From a virus, in IMG/VR virus record IMGVR_UViG_3300028840_003063, positions 1 through 63,097 of that record: 63,097 bases of DNA. One strand, 5' to 3'. Positions 1-6,651 of this stretch are shown piece after piece; positions within the stretch are counted from its first letter, which is position 1; each line of letters opens with the position of its first letter. The notes under the pieces were generated by a model. The model was given only the letters and a program-made list of their open reading frames with translations. It was not told the origin of the DNA and ran no database searches. Position numbers and translations under genes: made by a program.

Positions 1-226
1 CCGCCTTTATTGCATTTTTATTTAACAGTCTGCATATTAACCAGTTAGCCCATTCTAACGTATTATAATCTTCGCCTTCATTATCACGCCATGAATAATT
101 GTTATCTTTATTCATTAGCATTTTAAATACTTTTCTTAATTGCTTAGGCTCTTTGTTTTGTTTGTAAGCTTCTATCGATTCTTTGCAAGCACCAATAGAT
201 TTTAGATAACTTAATGTAATTTTCAT
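1..226 (-). CDS. Ala/Tyr/Asp-repeat protein, N-terminal part (runs off the window start)
   Basis: ATG is at 226-224, and the frame stays open for 75 codons to position 1. The N-terminus is a close paralogue of the gene at 223-843 (shared MK-IT-L, YLKSIGACKE, DNNYSWRDNEGEDYNT), but a block of about 30 residues after CRLLN is missing. The ATG overlaps the stop of the upstream paralogue (ATGA), so translation is probably coupled. The matching C-terminal half lies at 62956-63097 at the other end of the window. Function unknown. Confidence 0.75.
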   Translation of the reverse strand, partial: MKITLSYLKSIGACKESIEAYKQNKEPKQLRKVFKMLMNKDNNYSWRDNEGEDYNTLEWANWLICRLLNKNAIKA

Positions 227-843
227 TTATTTTCCTTTATGTTTAATAATTTTAATCCATATTTTAATATTTTAATTCTTAATTTATTTTTTTTGCCAAT
301 ATAAGCTGCTGTATAAACAGCAGCAACATAGGCAGCATAGGCAATGTAGGCAGCGTAGGCATTGGGATAGGCAGTGTAGACAACGTAGGCAGCGTAGGCA
401 GCGTAGACATTGGCATAGGCAGCGTAGACATTGGCATAGACAATGTAGGCATTGGCATAGGCAACATAGGCAGCGTAGGCATCGGTGGCATTTTCTTGAT
501 TTGGATTCTTAATATATTTTTCTGCCGCCTTTATTGCATTTTTATTTACTTGTGGTATTTCTTTCCCTTTATCTGTATATACTATCTTATTTGCTTGTTT
601 TGCTGCAAACACAGCATATTGAATTTTCTGTTTGTTATTTAACAGTCTGCATATTAACCAGTTAGCCCATTCTAACGTATTATAATCTTCGCCTTCATTA
701 TCACGCCATGAATAATTGTTATCTTTATTCATTAGCATTTTAAATACTTTTTTTAATTCCTTAGGCTCTTTGTTTTGTTTATAAGCTTCTATTAATTCTT
801 TACAAGCTCCAATAGATTTTAAATACTTTAATGTAATTTTCAT
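223..843 (-). CDS. Ala-Tyr repeat protein (AAY/NAY repeats), 206 aa
   Basis: The first 115 residues form a non-repetitive domain (MKITLKYLK, GAC at 12-14, SWRDNEGEDYNTLEWANW around 45-62, then AIKAAEKYIKN). Residues 120-182 are a tandem array of AAY, VAY, NAY and VVY triplets encoded by 6-9 bp repeats (about 307-480). A basic tail follows (KKNKLRIKILKYGLK). The domain order loosely resembles proteins annotated as Imm-5-like putative immunity proteins; this is a resemblance from memory, not a search. The start overlaps the upstream small gene and the stop overlaps the downstream paralogue at 226. Repeat number is likely to vary by slippage or recombination. Function unknown. Confidence 0.75.
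   Translation of the reverse strand: MKITLKYLKSIGACKELIEAYKQNKEPKELKKVFKMLMNKDNNYSWRDNEGEDYNTLEWANWLICRLLNNKQKIQYAVFAAKQANKIVYTDKGKEIPQVNKNAIKAAEKYIKNPNQENATDAYAAYVAYANAYIVYANVYAAYANVYAAYAAYVVYTAYPNAYAAYIAYAAYVAAVYTAAYIGKKNKLRIKILKYGLKLLNIKENK
236..294. repeat. 59-bp direct repeat, copy A (copy B at 62966-63024)
   Basis: These 59 bases (TTTATGTTTAATAATTTTAA onward) are identical to 62966-63024. Both copies encode the same C-terminal segment (KLRIKILKYGLKLLNIK) of the two Ala/Tyr-repeat paralogues. This is sequence identity I aligned by eye. Confidence 0.85.
307..480 (-). repeat. Short tandem repeat encoding AAY/NAY units
   Basis: On the + strand the array is built from GGCAGCGTA, GGCAACGTA and GGCATTGGCATA-type blocks of 6-12 bp in phase with the coding frame of the 206-aa protein. 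A related but simpler GCAGCAGCATCA array lies at 63027-63097. Confidence 0.8.
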
Positions 844-947
844 TTATTATTCTCCTTTTTATATTTCTCTATCTGAAATTTTATTTCATCACATATTAAC
901 ATTATTTTTACTTCTTCTAGTGTTTTTACTTCTGTGCCTTTAATCAT
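840..947 (-). CDS. Small protein, 35 aa
   Basis: ATG at 947 follows AAGGGGTGTTAAAA, a good ribosome site on the minus strand. The product is charged and short (MIKGTEVKTLEEVK..., ending KKENNK). Its TGA overlaps the ATG of the 206-aa repeat gene (ATGA), and its start overlaps the end of the upstream gene by 8 bases. The tight coupling supports it as a real gene. Function unknown. Confidence 0.55.
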   Translation of the reverse strand: MIKGTEVKTLEEVKIMLICDEIKFQIEKYKKENNK

Positions 948-1098
948 TTTTAACACCCCTTAACTTTTTAATTATTATTTTTTGTTTTTTAATTTTGGCT
1001 TTTAATTTTTTTATTTGTTTTTCCTGTTGATCTATAATATCGTATTTATCCGAAAGAGAATTAATTAAATAAAGTAGTGCGGCATAATTAAAATTCAT
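940..1098 (-). CDS. Small coiled-coil, lysine-rich protein, 52 aa
   Basis: ATG at 1098 is preceded by AAAGAGGTGATAAA. The N-terminal third is hydrophobic/aromatic (NFNYAALLYLINSL). The rest is a basic predicted coiled coil (QQEKQIKKLKAKIKKQK). It overlaps both neighbours in the leftward operon. Function unknown. Confidence 0.5.
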   Translation of the reverse strand: MNFNYAALLYLINSLSDKYDIIDQQEKQIKKLKAKIKKQKIIIKKLRGVKND

Positions 1099-1205
1099 TT
1101 TATCACCTCTTTACCTAATAATTTGTTTATTTCTTCTTTTAATCTAGGAACTTGATTAGCAAGCTGTTGCCCTAAGTCTTTGTATATAGCTTCTAAGTTG
1201 TCCAT
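1095..1205 (-). CDS. Small protein, 36 aa
   Basis: ATG at 1205 follows AAGGAGAAATT, a strong ribosome site. The product starts MDNLEAIYKDLGQQL and ends LLGKEVIK. The stop overlaps the ATG at 1098 (ATGA). It is probably the first gene of the leftward operon before the HNH gene was inserted upstream. Function unknown. Confidence 0.5.
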   Translation of the reverse strand: MDNLEAIYKDLGQQLANQVPRLKEEINKLLGKEVIK

Positions 1206-1300
1206 AATTTCTCCTTAGTTTTTCCTTGCTCTGTATTTTTCATGCAGGCTTGCAACTGCCATCGGCTACATTAAGGACAGGCGAGAATTAACTCGCGTTA
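1206..1300. other. Intergenic stretch with a small hairpin (1281-1296)
   Basis: The stretch holds the ribosome site of the 36-aa gene and a 5-bp hairpin GCGAG / CTCGC (1281-1285 with 1292-1296), just past the stop of the HNH gene. There is no U-tract on either strand, so I do not call it a terminator. The bases 1241-1280 also look capable of pairing (GCAG / CTGC on the minus strand). Role unknown. Confidence 0.35.
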
Positions 1301-1765
1301 TTATTTTATAATAATATTTTTCCATGAATCATAATTTAAAATATTTTTAATTGTTAAATAAGATTTATTATATATTTTTTGAAATTCTTTAATAGAATAT
1401 TTATTCATATTTTTTCTAATAAATATAATATCTTGTTTTTTTAAATGATTATATTTTTTATTTTTGTATCTATGTTTTTGATTCTGAGAATTTGTACAAT
1501 ATTCTAAATTTTTTAGCCTATTATCTTCTTTAATCCCGTTTTTATGATTCGTTTGTAAATTTTTTTTCCCTAAAAAATTTTCAATTACTAATCTATGTAC
1601 TTGTTTTGTTATGCATTTTTTATTTTTATATAAATTAACAATAAGATATCCGTATTTATTTTTTTTAGCTTTTAATATTTTATTAGTTTTTAAACTTCTA
1701 ATATTACCAAAATTGCTAATTTTATATTTATTAAAACCTTCAATATTTTCCCAAATTTCTTTCAT
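1301..1765 (-). CDS. HNH homing endonuclease with NUMOD4 domain, 154 aa
   Basis: The N-terminus has the NUMOD4 pattern (EIWENIEGFNKYKISNFGNIRS, within residues 3-24). It is followed by an HNH core (HRLVIENFLG, then NHKNGIKEDNRLKNLEYCT, about residues 57-91) and a C-terminal DNA-binding extension. Such proteins nick or cut DNA at a target site and spread themselves into it. The gene is free-standing, first in the leftward operon, behind the promoter at 1811-1839. Family assignment is firm; the target site is unknown. Confidence 0.85.
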   Translation of the reverse strand: MKEIWENIEGFNKYKISNFGNIRSLKTNKILKAKKNKYGYLIVNLYKNKKCITKQVHRLVIENFLGKKNLQTNHKNGIKEDNRLKNLEYCTNSQNQKHRYKNKKYNHLKKQDIIFIRKNMNKYSIKEFQKIYNKSYLTIKNILNYDSWKNIIIK

Positions 1766-1810
1766 TATTTCCTCTTAATTTTTGTTAAGTTTCCTTAACC
1801 TTATGTACTA

Positions 1811-1839
1811 AGCATACTACATAATTATATATTTGTCAA
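1811..1839 (-). promoter_or_regulatory. Leftward sigma70-type promoter
   Basis: On the minus strand TTGACA (1839-1834) is followed by a 17-base spacer and TATGCT (1816-1811). It would start transcription about 40 bases upstream of the HNH gene and read into the whole leftward operon. Confidence 0.55.
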
Positions 1840-1941
1840 CAAAAAAGTTAACATTTTTAAACATTTTTTTTAAATATTTTGTAAACAATTATGCATTTAA
1901 TTAACTTATTATGTTTTTTTTATATTAAAGTGTTTTTTTTA

Positions 1942-1970
1942 TTGACAAAACCAAATAAATGTATTATATT
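1942..1970 (+). promoter_or_regulatory. Rightward sigma70-type promoter
   Basis: TTGACA (1942-1947), 17-base spacer, TATATT (1965-1970). The expected transcription start near 1977 precedes the leader hairpin and the first rightward gene at 2060. It faces away from the leftward promoter, so 1840-1941 is the likely operator region. I see no clear operator repeat there. Confidence 0.7.
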
Positions 1971-1990
1971 TTTATTAAATTTGTGCATAA

Positions 1991-2038
1991 TGGCTACACT
2001 CATTCCTTCCTTTTGCTCTTAATTACAGGGTGTAGCCA
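1991..2038 (+). promoter_or_regulatory. Leader stem-loop in the early rightward transcript
   Basis: TGGCTACAC (1991-1999) pairs perfectly with GTGTAGCCA (2030-2038) around a 30-base pyrimidine-rich loop, followed by AATTTTTAAAGGGGG and the GTG start at 2060. The loop contains CCTTTT, which could pair with the AAAGG of the ribosome site. This would allow attenuation or translational control. The helix is seen; the role is inferred. Confidence 0.5.
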
Positions 2039-2059
2039 AATTTTTAAAGGGGGTTAAAA

Positions 2060-2293
2060 GTGGAAGAAAAACGAAAAGATAAACGTTCAGTTTTAAGGCA
2101 AAATAATATTGAAGAACCTTGTGATGATTGGATACCAAATAATAATTATTTTTTTACAAATGAATATATTCAAAAACAATCATTTAAAAAAGGTTTTAAT
2201 GAATGCAAAAAATTAATAATTAATTATATTATTGATTTTCAGCAAAAAAAGATCGACCAAATATGTGAAGACTTAATAGGAGAAAAAATATGA
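2060..2293 (+). CDS. Early protein of unknown function, 77 aa
   Basis: GTG start at 2060 behind AAAGGGGGTT. The product is charged and has a CDDWIPNNN motif near residues 21-29; a shorter DWIPNNN peptide recurs at 5904-5951. It is first in the rightward early operon and its stop overlaps the annealing-protein start by four bases. I do not recognise the family. Confidence 0.65.
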   Translation: MEEKRKDKRSVLRQNNIEEPCDDWIPNNNYFFTNEYIQKQSFKKGFNECKKLIINYIIDFQQKKIDQICEDLIGEKI

Positions 2294-2652
2294 AAACAAT
2301 TGATATTAAAGGTAAACCTTACGTTATGGTTAATGAGCGTATTAAGTTCTTTAGGGAAAGTTTCCCTGAATGGTCTATTATAACAGAAATAGAAAAAATA
2401 AACGAAGGGGCTGTAATTTTTAAATGTCAGATACTAGATGATAAACAAAATGTAAGATCAACTGGGTTTGCATTAGAAAGAAACGACTCATCTTATATTA
2501 ATAAAACAAGTCATATAGAAAATGCAGAAACTTCGGCTATTGGAAGGGCGTTAGGATTTTTAGGGATTGGTATTGATGCAAGTATTGCAACAGCAGAAGA
2601 AGTTTTTAACGCAATAAATAATCAAGGAGAAAAAAATGGAATACAACAATAA
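2290..2652 (+). CDS. Probable single-strand annealing (ERF/Rad52-like) recombinase, 120 aa
   Basis: The protein has the pattern of a very common phage family: KPYVMVNERIKFFRE near the N-terminus, then FPEWSI, a strand with TGFALERN, and the signature NKTSHIENAETSAIGRALG with GIGIDASIA (about residues 76-100). The ETSAIGRAL segment resembles that of ERF-type annealing proteins. Its place directly before an SSB-like gene and a PD-(D/E)XK nuclease fits a recombination module in which annealing of single strands is paired with an exonuclease. The family is familiar; the biochemical role is inferred. Confidence 0.6.
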   Translation: MKTIDIKGKPYVMVNERIKFFRESFPEWSIITEIEKINEGAVIFKCQILDDKQNVRSTGFALERNDSSYINKTSHIENAETSAIGRALGFLGIGIDASIATAEEVFNAINNQGEKNGIQQ

Positions 2653-2923
2653 TAATCGCGGCGCTTTGTGGTTAACGAAAGCAAAAAAAACAGGGCAAAC
2701 ATATATGAGGGGGGAAGTTATAATCAATGGTCAAAAATATTATTTATCTGTTTTTAAAAATAATAAAAAACAATCAGAAAAACACCCTGACTATAACATA
2801 GTTATTAATTTGCCACAACAAAACAAAACTATAAATCAGGTTAATCAAACCTTTAACGACCCTTATAAAGAAAGCAGCAACATTGAGTTTGCAGACAATA
2901 AAGATCAAGATATTCCTTTTTAA
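2636..2923 (+). CDS. SSB-like protein, 95 aa
   Basis: The core GALWLTKAKKTGQTYMRGEV, FKNNKKQSEKHPDYNIVI has the look of short OB-fold/DUF736-like phage single-strand DNA-binding proteins. The C-terminus ends in acidic DIPF (92-95), the tip by which bacterial SSB recruits partners. It overlaps the annealing-protein gene by 17 bases. Role in coating replicating or recombining DNA is inferred from the tip and the neighbours. Confidence 0.65.
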   Translation: MEYNNNNRGALWLTKAKKTGQTYMRGEVIINGQKYYLSVFKNNKKQSEKHPDYNIVINLPQQNKTINQVNQTFNDPYKESSNIEFADNKDQDIPF

Positions 2924-2935
2924 CTTGGGGTAAAA

Positions 2936-3871
2936 ATGAGTAGATATTCAATAAAACAAATGGGTGTTGATAATGATTTCATTGATTATGTAGGATCTAC
3001 AACAATTACAGGCATTCCGGATAAACCTATGCTTAAACAATGGGCTGTTGACAAAGCTATTGAGTATATAAAAGAAAATTGGGATGTTGATGTTAATTGT
3101 GATAAGTTAACGATGGATGAAAGAAGCGAATATTATAAAGATTATGATAATATGTTAAACCAAGCCCGATACGCTCATAAAACCTATCTTAATCAAACAG
3201 CAGATATTGGAAGCGAGTTACATAAAATAGTAGAAGCTTTTATAAATATTAAAATTTCTATGTATGATGTTCAAGAAACAATGTTTGAGGGGAAAATTAC
3301 ACAAGAAATGTATTTTTTAGATTATGTTTCTAAACAAAAATATAATTTAAAACAAATGTTCTATCAATTCTATAACTGGCAGAAAAAAAAGGTGAAAAAA
3401 TTTATTGAAAGTGAAAAACCAGTTTGCCATAAAGAATTATGCGCTGCTGGAACTTGTGATTTTTTATATCAAGGGTTTAACGATAAAATATACATGACGG
3501 ATTTAAAAACGACATCTTTTAAGCCATATAAGAATAAAAAAACAAATAAAATTGATTACAAATTAAAGGCTCATTATCCAGAACATGAGATACAGGATTC
3601 TTTTTATTGTAAAGCGCGTGAAAATATGTCCGGAAAATATAAAGTAAGGTTTAATCAATATAATAATAACTGGACAAAAGTATTTAATTATAAAAAAGTA
3701 AAAATTGATGGTTGTAAGATATTATATATAGAAAGAGATTTTTTTAATTTATATTGCCATAATGTTAAAGACATTGAAAATAGACAAGAATGTTTTGAGT
3801 CATTGCTTACATATTATTATAAAGTATCTAAAAGGCAAATGAATAATTATCGGGCAATAAATCAAGTATAG
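2936..3871 (+). CDS. PD-(D/E)XK nuclease (RecB/Cas4-like), 311 aa
   Basis: Motifs in order: GSELHK (92-97), the acidic GTCDF (172-176), DLKT (189-192, the D...EXK lysine region), and a HEIQDSFYCKA helix (217-227) typical of RecB-type exonucleases. Together with the annealing protein and SSB-like gene upstream it forms a phage recombination pair comparable in logic to lambda exo/bet. A start at ATG 2936 follows CTTGGGGTAAAA. Confidence 0.8.
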   Translation: MSRYSIKQMGVDNDFIDYVGSTTITGIPDKPMLKQWAVDKAIEYIKENWDVDVNCDKLTMDERSEYYKDYDNMLNQARYAHKTYLNQTADIGSELHKIVEAFINIKISMYDVQETMFEGKITQEMYFLDYVSKQKYNLKQMFYQFYNWQKKKVKKFIESEKPVCHKELCAAGTCDFLYQGFNDKIYMTDLKTTSFKPYKNKKTNKIDYKLKAHYPEHEIQDSFYCKARENMSGKYKVRFNQYNNNWTKVFNYKKVKIDGCKILYIERDFFNLYCHNVKDIENRQECFESLLTYYYKVSKRQMNNYRAINQV

Positions 3872-3899
3872 TCGTATAAATGAACTCCTTAGCGCATTT

Positions 3900-3928
3900 T
3901 ACTGCTTTTGGCGAAACTAAAAGCAGTA
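3900..3928. other. Strong hairpin after the nuclease gene
   Basis: TACTGCTTTT (3900-3909) pairs perfectly with AAAAGCAGTA (3919-3928) around GGCGAAACT. There is no clear U-run after the helix on either strand, so termination would be weak. It may instead protect the 3' end of the upstream message. Confidence 0.5.
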
Positions 3929-3938
3929 TTATTAAAAC

Positions 3939-4034
3939 ATGACAAAAGAAAGCAAAAAACAAACCATTGAAGATATAAAAGAGCTAAATAAAATATTAAA
4001 AAATAAACAAAAAATAATTAAACCAAAGGAATAG
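3939..4034 (+). CDS. Possible small lysine-rich protein, 31 aa
   Basis: An open frame MTKESKKQTIEDIKELNKIL... with a stop three bases before the next ATG. No convincing ribosome site precedes it, so it may not be translated. Function unknown. Confidence 0.3.
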   Translation: MTKESKKQTIEDIKELNKILKNKQKIIKPKE

Positions 4035-4037
4035 GTT

Positions 4038-4439
4038 ATGGAAATAAGTATAAAAATAGATCAAAACGGAACTATAAATCCAATAGATATAAATGATCGC
4101 AAATGGCTTGTGAGCAAATTAAAACAAAACAAAGAATATAAATGTAAAATTACAAACTCGCGTAATATAAAACATTTAGGCCTTTATTGGTTAACAATGA
4201 AATCTTTACAATTCCACTTTGGCAACACTGATATTGGCTGGCATATGTTCTTTAAGGAATTATTTTTAGAACCTATTATATTTAAAACACGTTCAGGTGA
4301 GATTAAAAAATATGTAAACTCAATATCTTTTGAAAAAATGGATCAAATTCAATTTGATAGTTATTTTGCTAAAATAGTTGATTTATTAAATCAAAAAGGT
4401 TATAGCATTGAAGAGCTTATTAATACAATGGAGGTTTAG
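4038..4439 (+). CDS. DUF1367/NinB-like protein, 133 aa
   Basis: The layout matches phage DUF1367-type proteins: a strand-rich N-terminus, then HLGLYWLTMKSLQFHFG and a C-terminal ISFEKMDQIQFDSYFAKIVDLL segment (about residues 98-119). In other phages this family lies among recombination and Nin-region genes, as it does here. Its biochemical role is not established. Confidence 0.6.
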   Translation: MEISIKIDQNGTINPIDINDRKWLVSKLKQNKEYKCKITNSRNIKHLGLYWLTMKSLQFHFGNTDIGWHMFFKELFLEPIIFKTRSGEIKKYVNSISFEKMDQIQFDSYFAKIVDLLNQKGYSIEELINTMEV

Positions 4440-4440
4440 C

Positions 4441-4579
4441 ATGAAGATTTTATTATTAGTTTTATTTGTTTTATTCGTTTTATGTTTATTTGGGTGCACC
4501 GAATGATGCAGAATTAAGAGTAATAAAAGATTATGATTTTGATATTGGTATAATGTATTTTGATAATTTTTATACGTAG
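4441..4579 (+). pseudogene. Small lipoprotein gene, apparently frameshifted
   Basis: The first frame (4441-4506) encodes a signal peptide with a lipobox (LCLFGC at residues 14-19) and then stops two residues later, which would leave almost no mature protein. A second frame continues directly (NDAELRVIKDYDFDIG..., stop at 4577-4579). One deleted base near 4500 would join them into a lipoprotein of about 45 aa. It could be an indel in the phage or in the assembly. Confidence 0.45.
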
Positions 4580-4587
4580 GAGTTATT

Positions 4588-4722
4588 ATGGATTTATTTG
4601 AAAAAATATCACAGTTATGTGATAGATTAGACCGTATGCCACAAGAAAGCATACCAGCCAAAAAATTACAAACACTTGTAAAAATGGCTAAAAAAAAGAA
4701 AAAAGGAGAGAAAATAAAATGA
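4588..4722 (+). CDS. Small basic protein, 44 aa
   Basis: ATG at 4588 follows AGGAGTTATT. The sequence begins MDLFEKISQLCDRLDRMPQ and ends in a lysine-rich tail (KKKKKGEKIK). Its stop overlaps the next ATG (ATGA at 4719), which supports translation. Function unknown. Confidence 0.55.
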   Translation: MDLFEKISQLCDRLDRMPQESIPAKKLQTLVKMAKKKKKGEKIK

Positions 4723-5342
4723 AATTAAGCAGAGATAATTTAAAGAAATTAAAGGCTTGTGAGGATGGTATAAATTTTCTTGAAAGGAATGGATTAATTG
4801 ATCTTGAATCAGATAATCTTAAAATCACAGGAGATTATGAAAGATATTTTTCATGGTTTCAAGAAAGACAAAATGTAAAAAGGAAATATGATGATAGAGG
4901 AAATTGTATTGAAATAACCAATTCTAGTGGAGATAAGTACACTTACAAATATGATGATAGAAATAATCTTATTGAAAAAATCTATCCTAATGGAGATAAA
5001 ATTACTTACAAATATGATGATAGAAATAATCTTATTGAAATAACCAATTCTAGTGGAGATAAGTACACTTACAAATATGATGATAGAAATAATTGTATTG
5101 AAATAACCTATCCTGATGGATATAAATCCACTTACAAATATGATGATAGAAATAATTGTATTGAAAAAATCTATCCTAATGGAAATAAATCCACTTACAA
5201 ATATGATGATAGAAATAATTGTATTGAAATAATCTATCCTAATGGAAATAAATCCACTTACAAATATAAATTCAAAAATAAGATATTACACAAAATATAT
5301 TGTAATGGTAAATTAAAATGTAAAATAGAGGTGGAAAAATGA
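4719..5342 (+). CDS. YD-repeat (Rhs-like) protein, 207 aa
   Basis: A 52-residue head (MKLSRDNLKKLKACEDGINF...) is followed by six copies of a 21-residue unit of the form YKYDDRNN-[CL]-IE-x-x-YPNG-x-K-x-T, which matches YD repeats found in Rhs and teneurin shells. Here the copies are nearly identical at DNA level (63-bp period). Known YD proteins are large surface or toxin-shell proteins; this one is short and lacks a signal peptide or toxin domain. The head resembles the start of the Ala/Tyr-repeat proteins (MK-[IL]-x4-LK-x-x-x-AC). Function unknown. Confidence 0.8.
   Translation: MKLSRDNLKKLKACEDGINFLERNGLIDLESDNLKITGDYERYFSWFQERQNVKRKYDDRGNCIEITNSSGDKYTYKYDDRNNLIEKIYPNGDKITYKYDDRNNLIEITNSSGDKYTYKYDDRNNCIEITYPDGYKSTYKYDDRNNCIEKIYPNGNKSTYKYDDRNNCIEIIYPNGNKSTYKYKFKNKILHKIYCNGKLKCKIEVEK
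4879..5268 (+). repeat. 63-bp tandem repeat, about six copies
   Basis: Near-identical units containing AAATATGATGATAGAAATAA recur every 63 bases in phase with the YD-repeat gene. Differences are concentrated at a few codons (E/K, T/I, N/D, S/Y/I). Confidence 0.85.
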
Positions 5343-5584
5343 AACTAAGCAGAGATAATTTAAAGAAAATATTTATAATACCTTTATTAATTCCATTTTT
5401 TATTATAATGTTATGGTTTTCTATCATATATTATGTATTAGTATTTCCTTTATTATCAATTGTGTTTTTCTTTATTATATTACCTAGTCATTTTTTTAAA
5501 AATGACTTTTTTATGTTATGGAGAACTTATTTAGATTTTTGTGTTTTACCTTTTTTAATGATAAAAGATATATTAGAAAACTAA
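5339..5584 (+). CDS. Membrane protein with duplicated MKLSRDNLKK start, 81 aa
   Basis: The first ten codons are almost identical at DNA level to those of the preceding YD-repeat gene (one silent change). From residue 11 the protein turns into two or three hydrophobic segments (IPLLIPFFIIMLWF, VLVFPLLSIVFFFII). The start overlaps the upstream stop (ATGA). It looks like a chimera made by copying a gene start in front of a membrane-protein body. Function unknown. Confidence 0.65.
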   Translation: MKLSRDNLKKIFIIPLLIPFFIIMLWFSIIYYVLVFPLLSIVFFFIILPSHFFKNDFFMLWRTYLDFCVLPFLMIKDILEN

Positions 5585-5634
5585 CACAATTTTAACATTT
5601 TATCCTTGTAATTAATTATATAGGAGGTATAAAT

Positions 5635-5907
5635 ATGATAATATTTATTTTATCATTACTATTTTTTTTATTTTTATCAAGACTTTTTATTTATTTTATA
5701 ATTAATTTTCGTCATAAAAGAAAAGAAAAATTATTTCACGAATTTATGCATGATGAGCAAGAAGAAATAAAAAAATATAAATGGATTGAATCAGAAAATG
5801 CCGGTAAAGATGTAGGAAATAAAGCCTGTATTGAATGGATTGAACGATACGCTAAGGATTTTAGAAAAAAATGGTATAAAGATCATAAGTTTTGGAGAAA
5901 AAAATGA
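5635..5907 (+). CDS. Single-pass membrane protein, 90 aa
   Basis: Start after a strong AGGAGGT. One N-terminal membrane segment (residues 2-24) is followed by a basic cytoplasmic domain with IESENAGKDVGNKACIEWI and YAKDFRKKWY, a motif set I have seen in many hypothetical phage proteins. Function unknown. Confidence 0.65.
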   Translation: MIIFILSLLFFLFLSRLFIYFIINFRHKRKEKLFHEFMHDEQEEIKKYKWIESENAGKDVGNKACIEWIERYAKDFRKKWYKDHKFWRKK

Positions 5908-5951
5908 GAGCGCCAAGCGGTGACTGGATACCTAATAATAATAACGATTAA
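5904..5951 (+). CDS. Very short peptide with DWIPNNN motif, 15 aa
   Basis: ATG overlaps the upstream stop (ATGA). The peptide MRAPSGDWIPNNNND repeats the DWIPNNN motif of the 77-aa protein at 2060-2293. It may be a remnant of a duplicated copy of that gene. Confidence 0.3.
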   Translation: MRAPSGDWIPNNNND

Positions 5952-5973
5952 TATATAAAATGGTTAAAAGAGT

Positions 5974-6216
5974 ATGACTAAAAAAGAAAAAGAACAACAA
6001 TATATTAAATGGAAAAAATTATCACGTTTTAATCAAGAAAAATGCAAAAGGCTTGATAAAGAACGTGATATATGGTATAATGATTTAAAAAAAGAAATTA
6101 AAGATAAGTCTGATAAAGAAATTGCACAAATAAAAACAAGAGAATTAAAAAAAATAACTAATAATATTGAATCATCAATGAAAAAATTTAAAGATATATA
6201 TAAAAAAAATGGTTAG
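5974..6216 (+). CDS. Charged coiled-coil protein, 80 aa
   Basis: Almost entirely lysine/glutamate-rich helix (KEKEQQYIKWKKL..., ELKKITNNIESSMKKF). No recognisable domain. It lies just before the HNH and replication genes in the same direction. Function unknown. Confidence 0.6.
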   Translation: MTKKEKEQQYIKWKKLSRFNQEKCKRLDKERDIWYNDLKKEIKDKSDKEIAQIKTRELKKITNNIESSMKKFKDIYKKNG

Positions 6217-6240
6217 GATATAGATTTTTAAGGAGGTTTA

Positions 6241-6651
6241 ATGCAATATAAAGTAAATATTATAAAATTATTCTCAGATATACAAAAAAAATATCCTAAT
6301 ATAGATATAAAAAAAAGTATTGAAATAATAAAATATATGATTGAGTTAGATTTGTTTCAAATGGAAGGGGTATATCTACATTGTAAAAGTTTAAAAAATT
6401 ATGTAGGATATGGTGCTGATAAAAAGTATTGTAAAACAAAATACGCCAAAATGTTAATGGATGAAAGATGGCTAGTAAAAAAAGAAAAAATATTAAAGAG
6501 AGATAATTATACTTGTGAAAACTGTGGGGATAAAAACAATTTATGTGTTCATCATTTAAAATATGAAAGTTATGTCCCTTGGGAAACTTCTGATAAATAT
6601 TTAATAACATTATGTTTAAAATGTCATAAAAAAATACACGGGAGAGGTTAA
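6241..6651 (+). CDS. HNH endonuclease, 136 aa
   Basis: The C-terminal half has an HNH zinc finger: C92-x2-C95, HH at 104-105, C125-x2-C128, and H129/H133, in the McrA-like arrangement CENCGDKNNLCVHH. The N-terminal 80 residues are helical and unrecognised. It overlaps the next start by one base. It could be a homing nuclease or a nicking enzyme tied to replication; the sequence does not decide. Confidence 0.75.
   Translation: MQYKVNIIKLFSDIQKKYPNIDIKKSIEIIKYMIELDLFQMEGVYLHCKSLKNYVGYGADKKYCKTKYAKMLMDERWLVKKEKILKRDNYTCENCGDKNNLCVHHLKYESYVPWETSDKYLITLCLKCHKKIHGRG

Noticed and set aside
4386-4661. Minus-strand frame of 91 aa and similar antisense frames across the rightward unit
   Set aside because: They overlap well-supported genes, have biased composition and lack ribosome sites.
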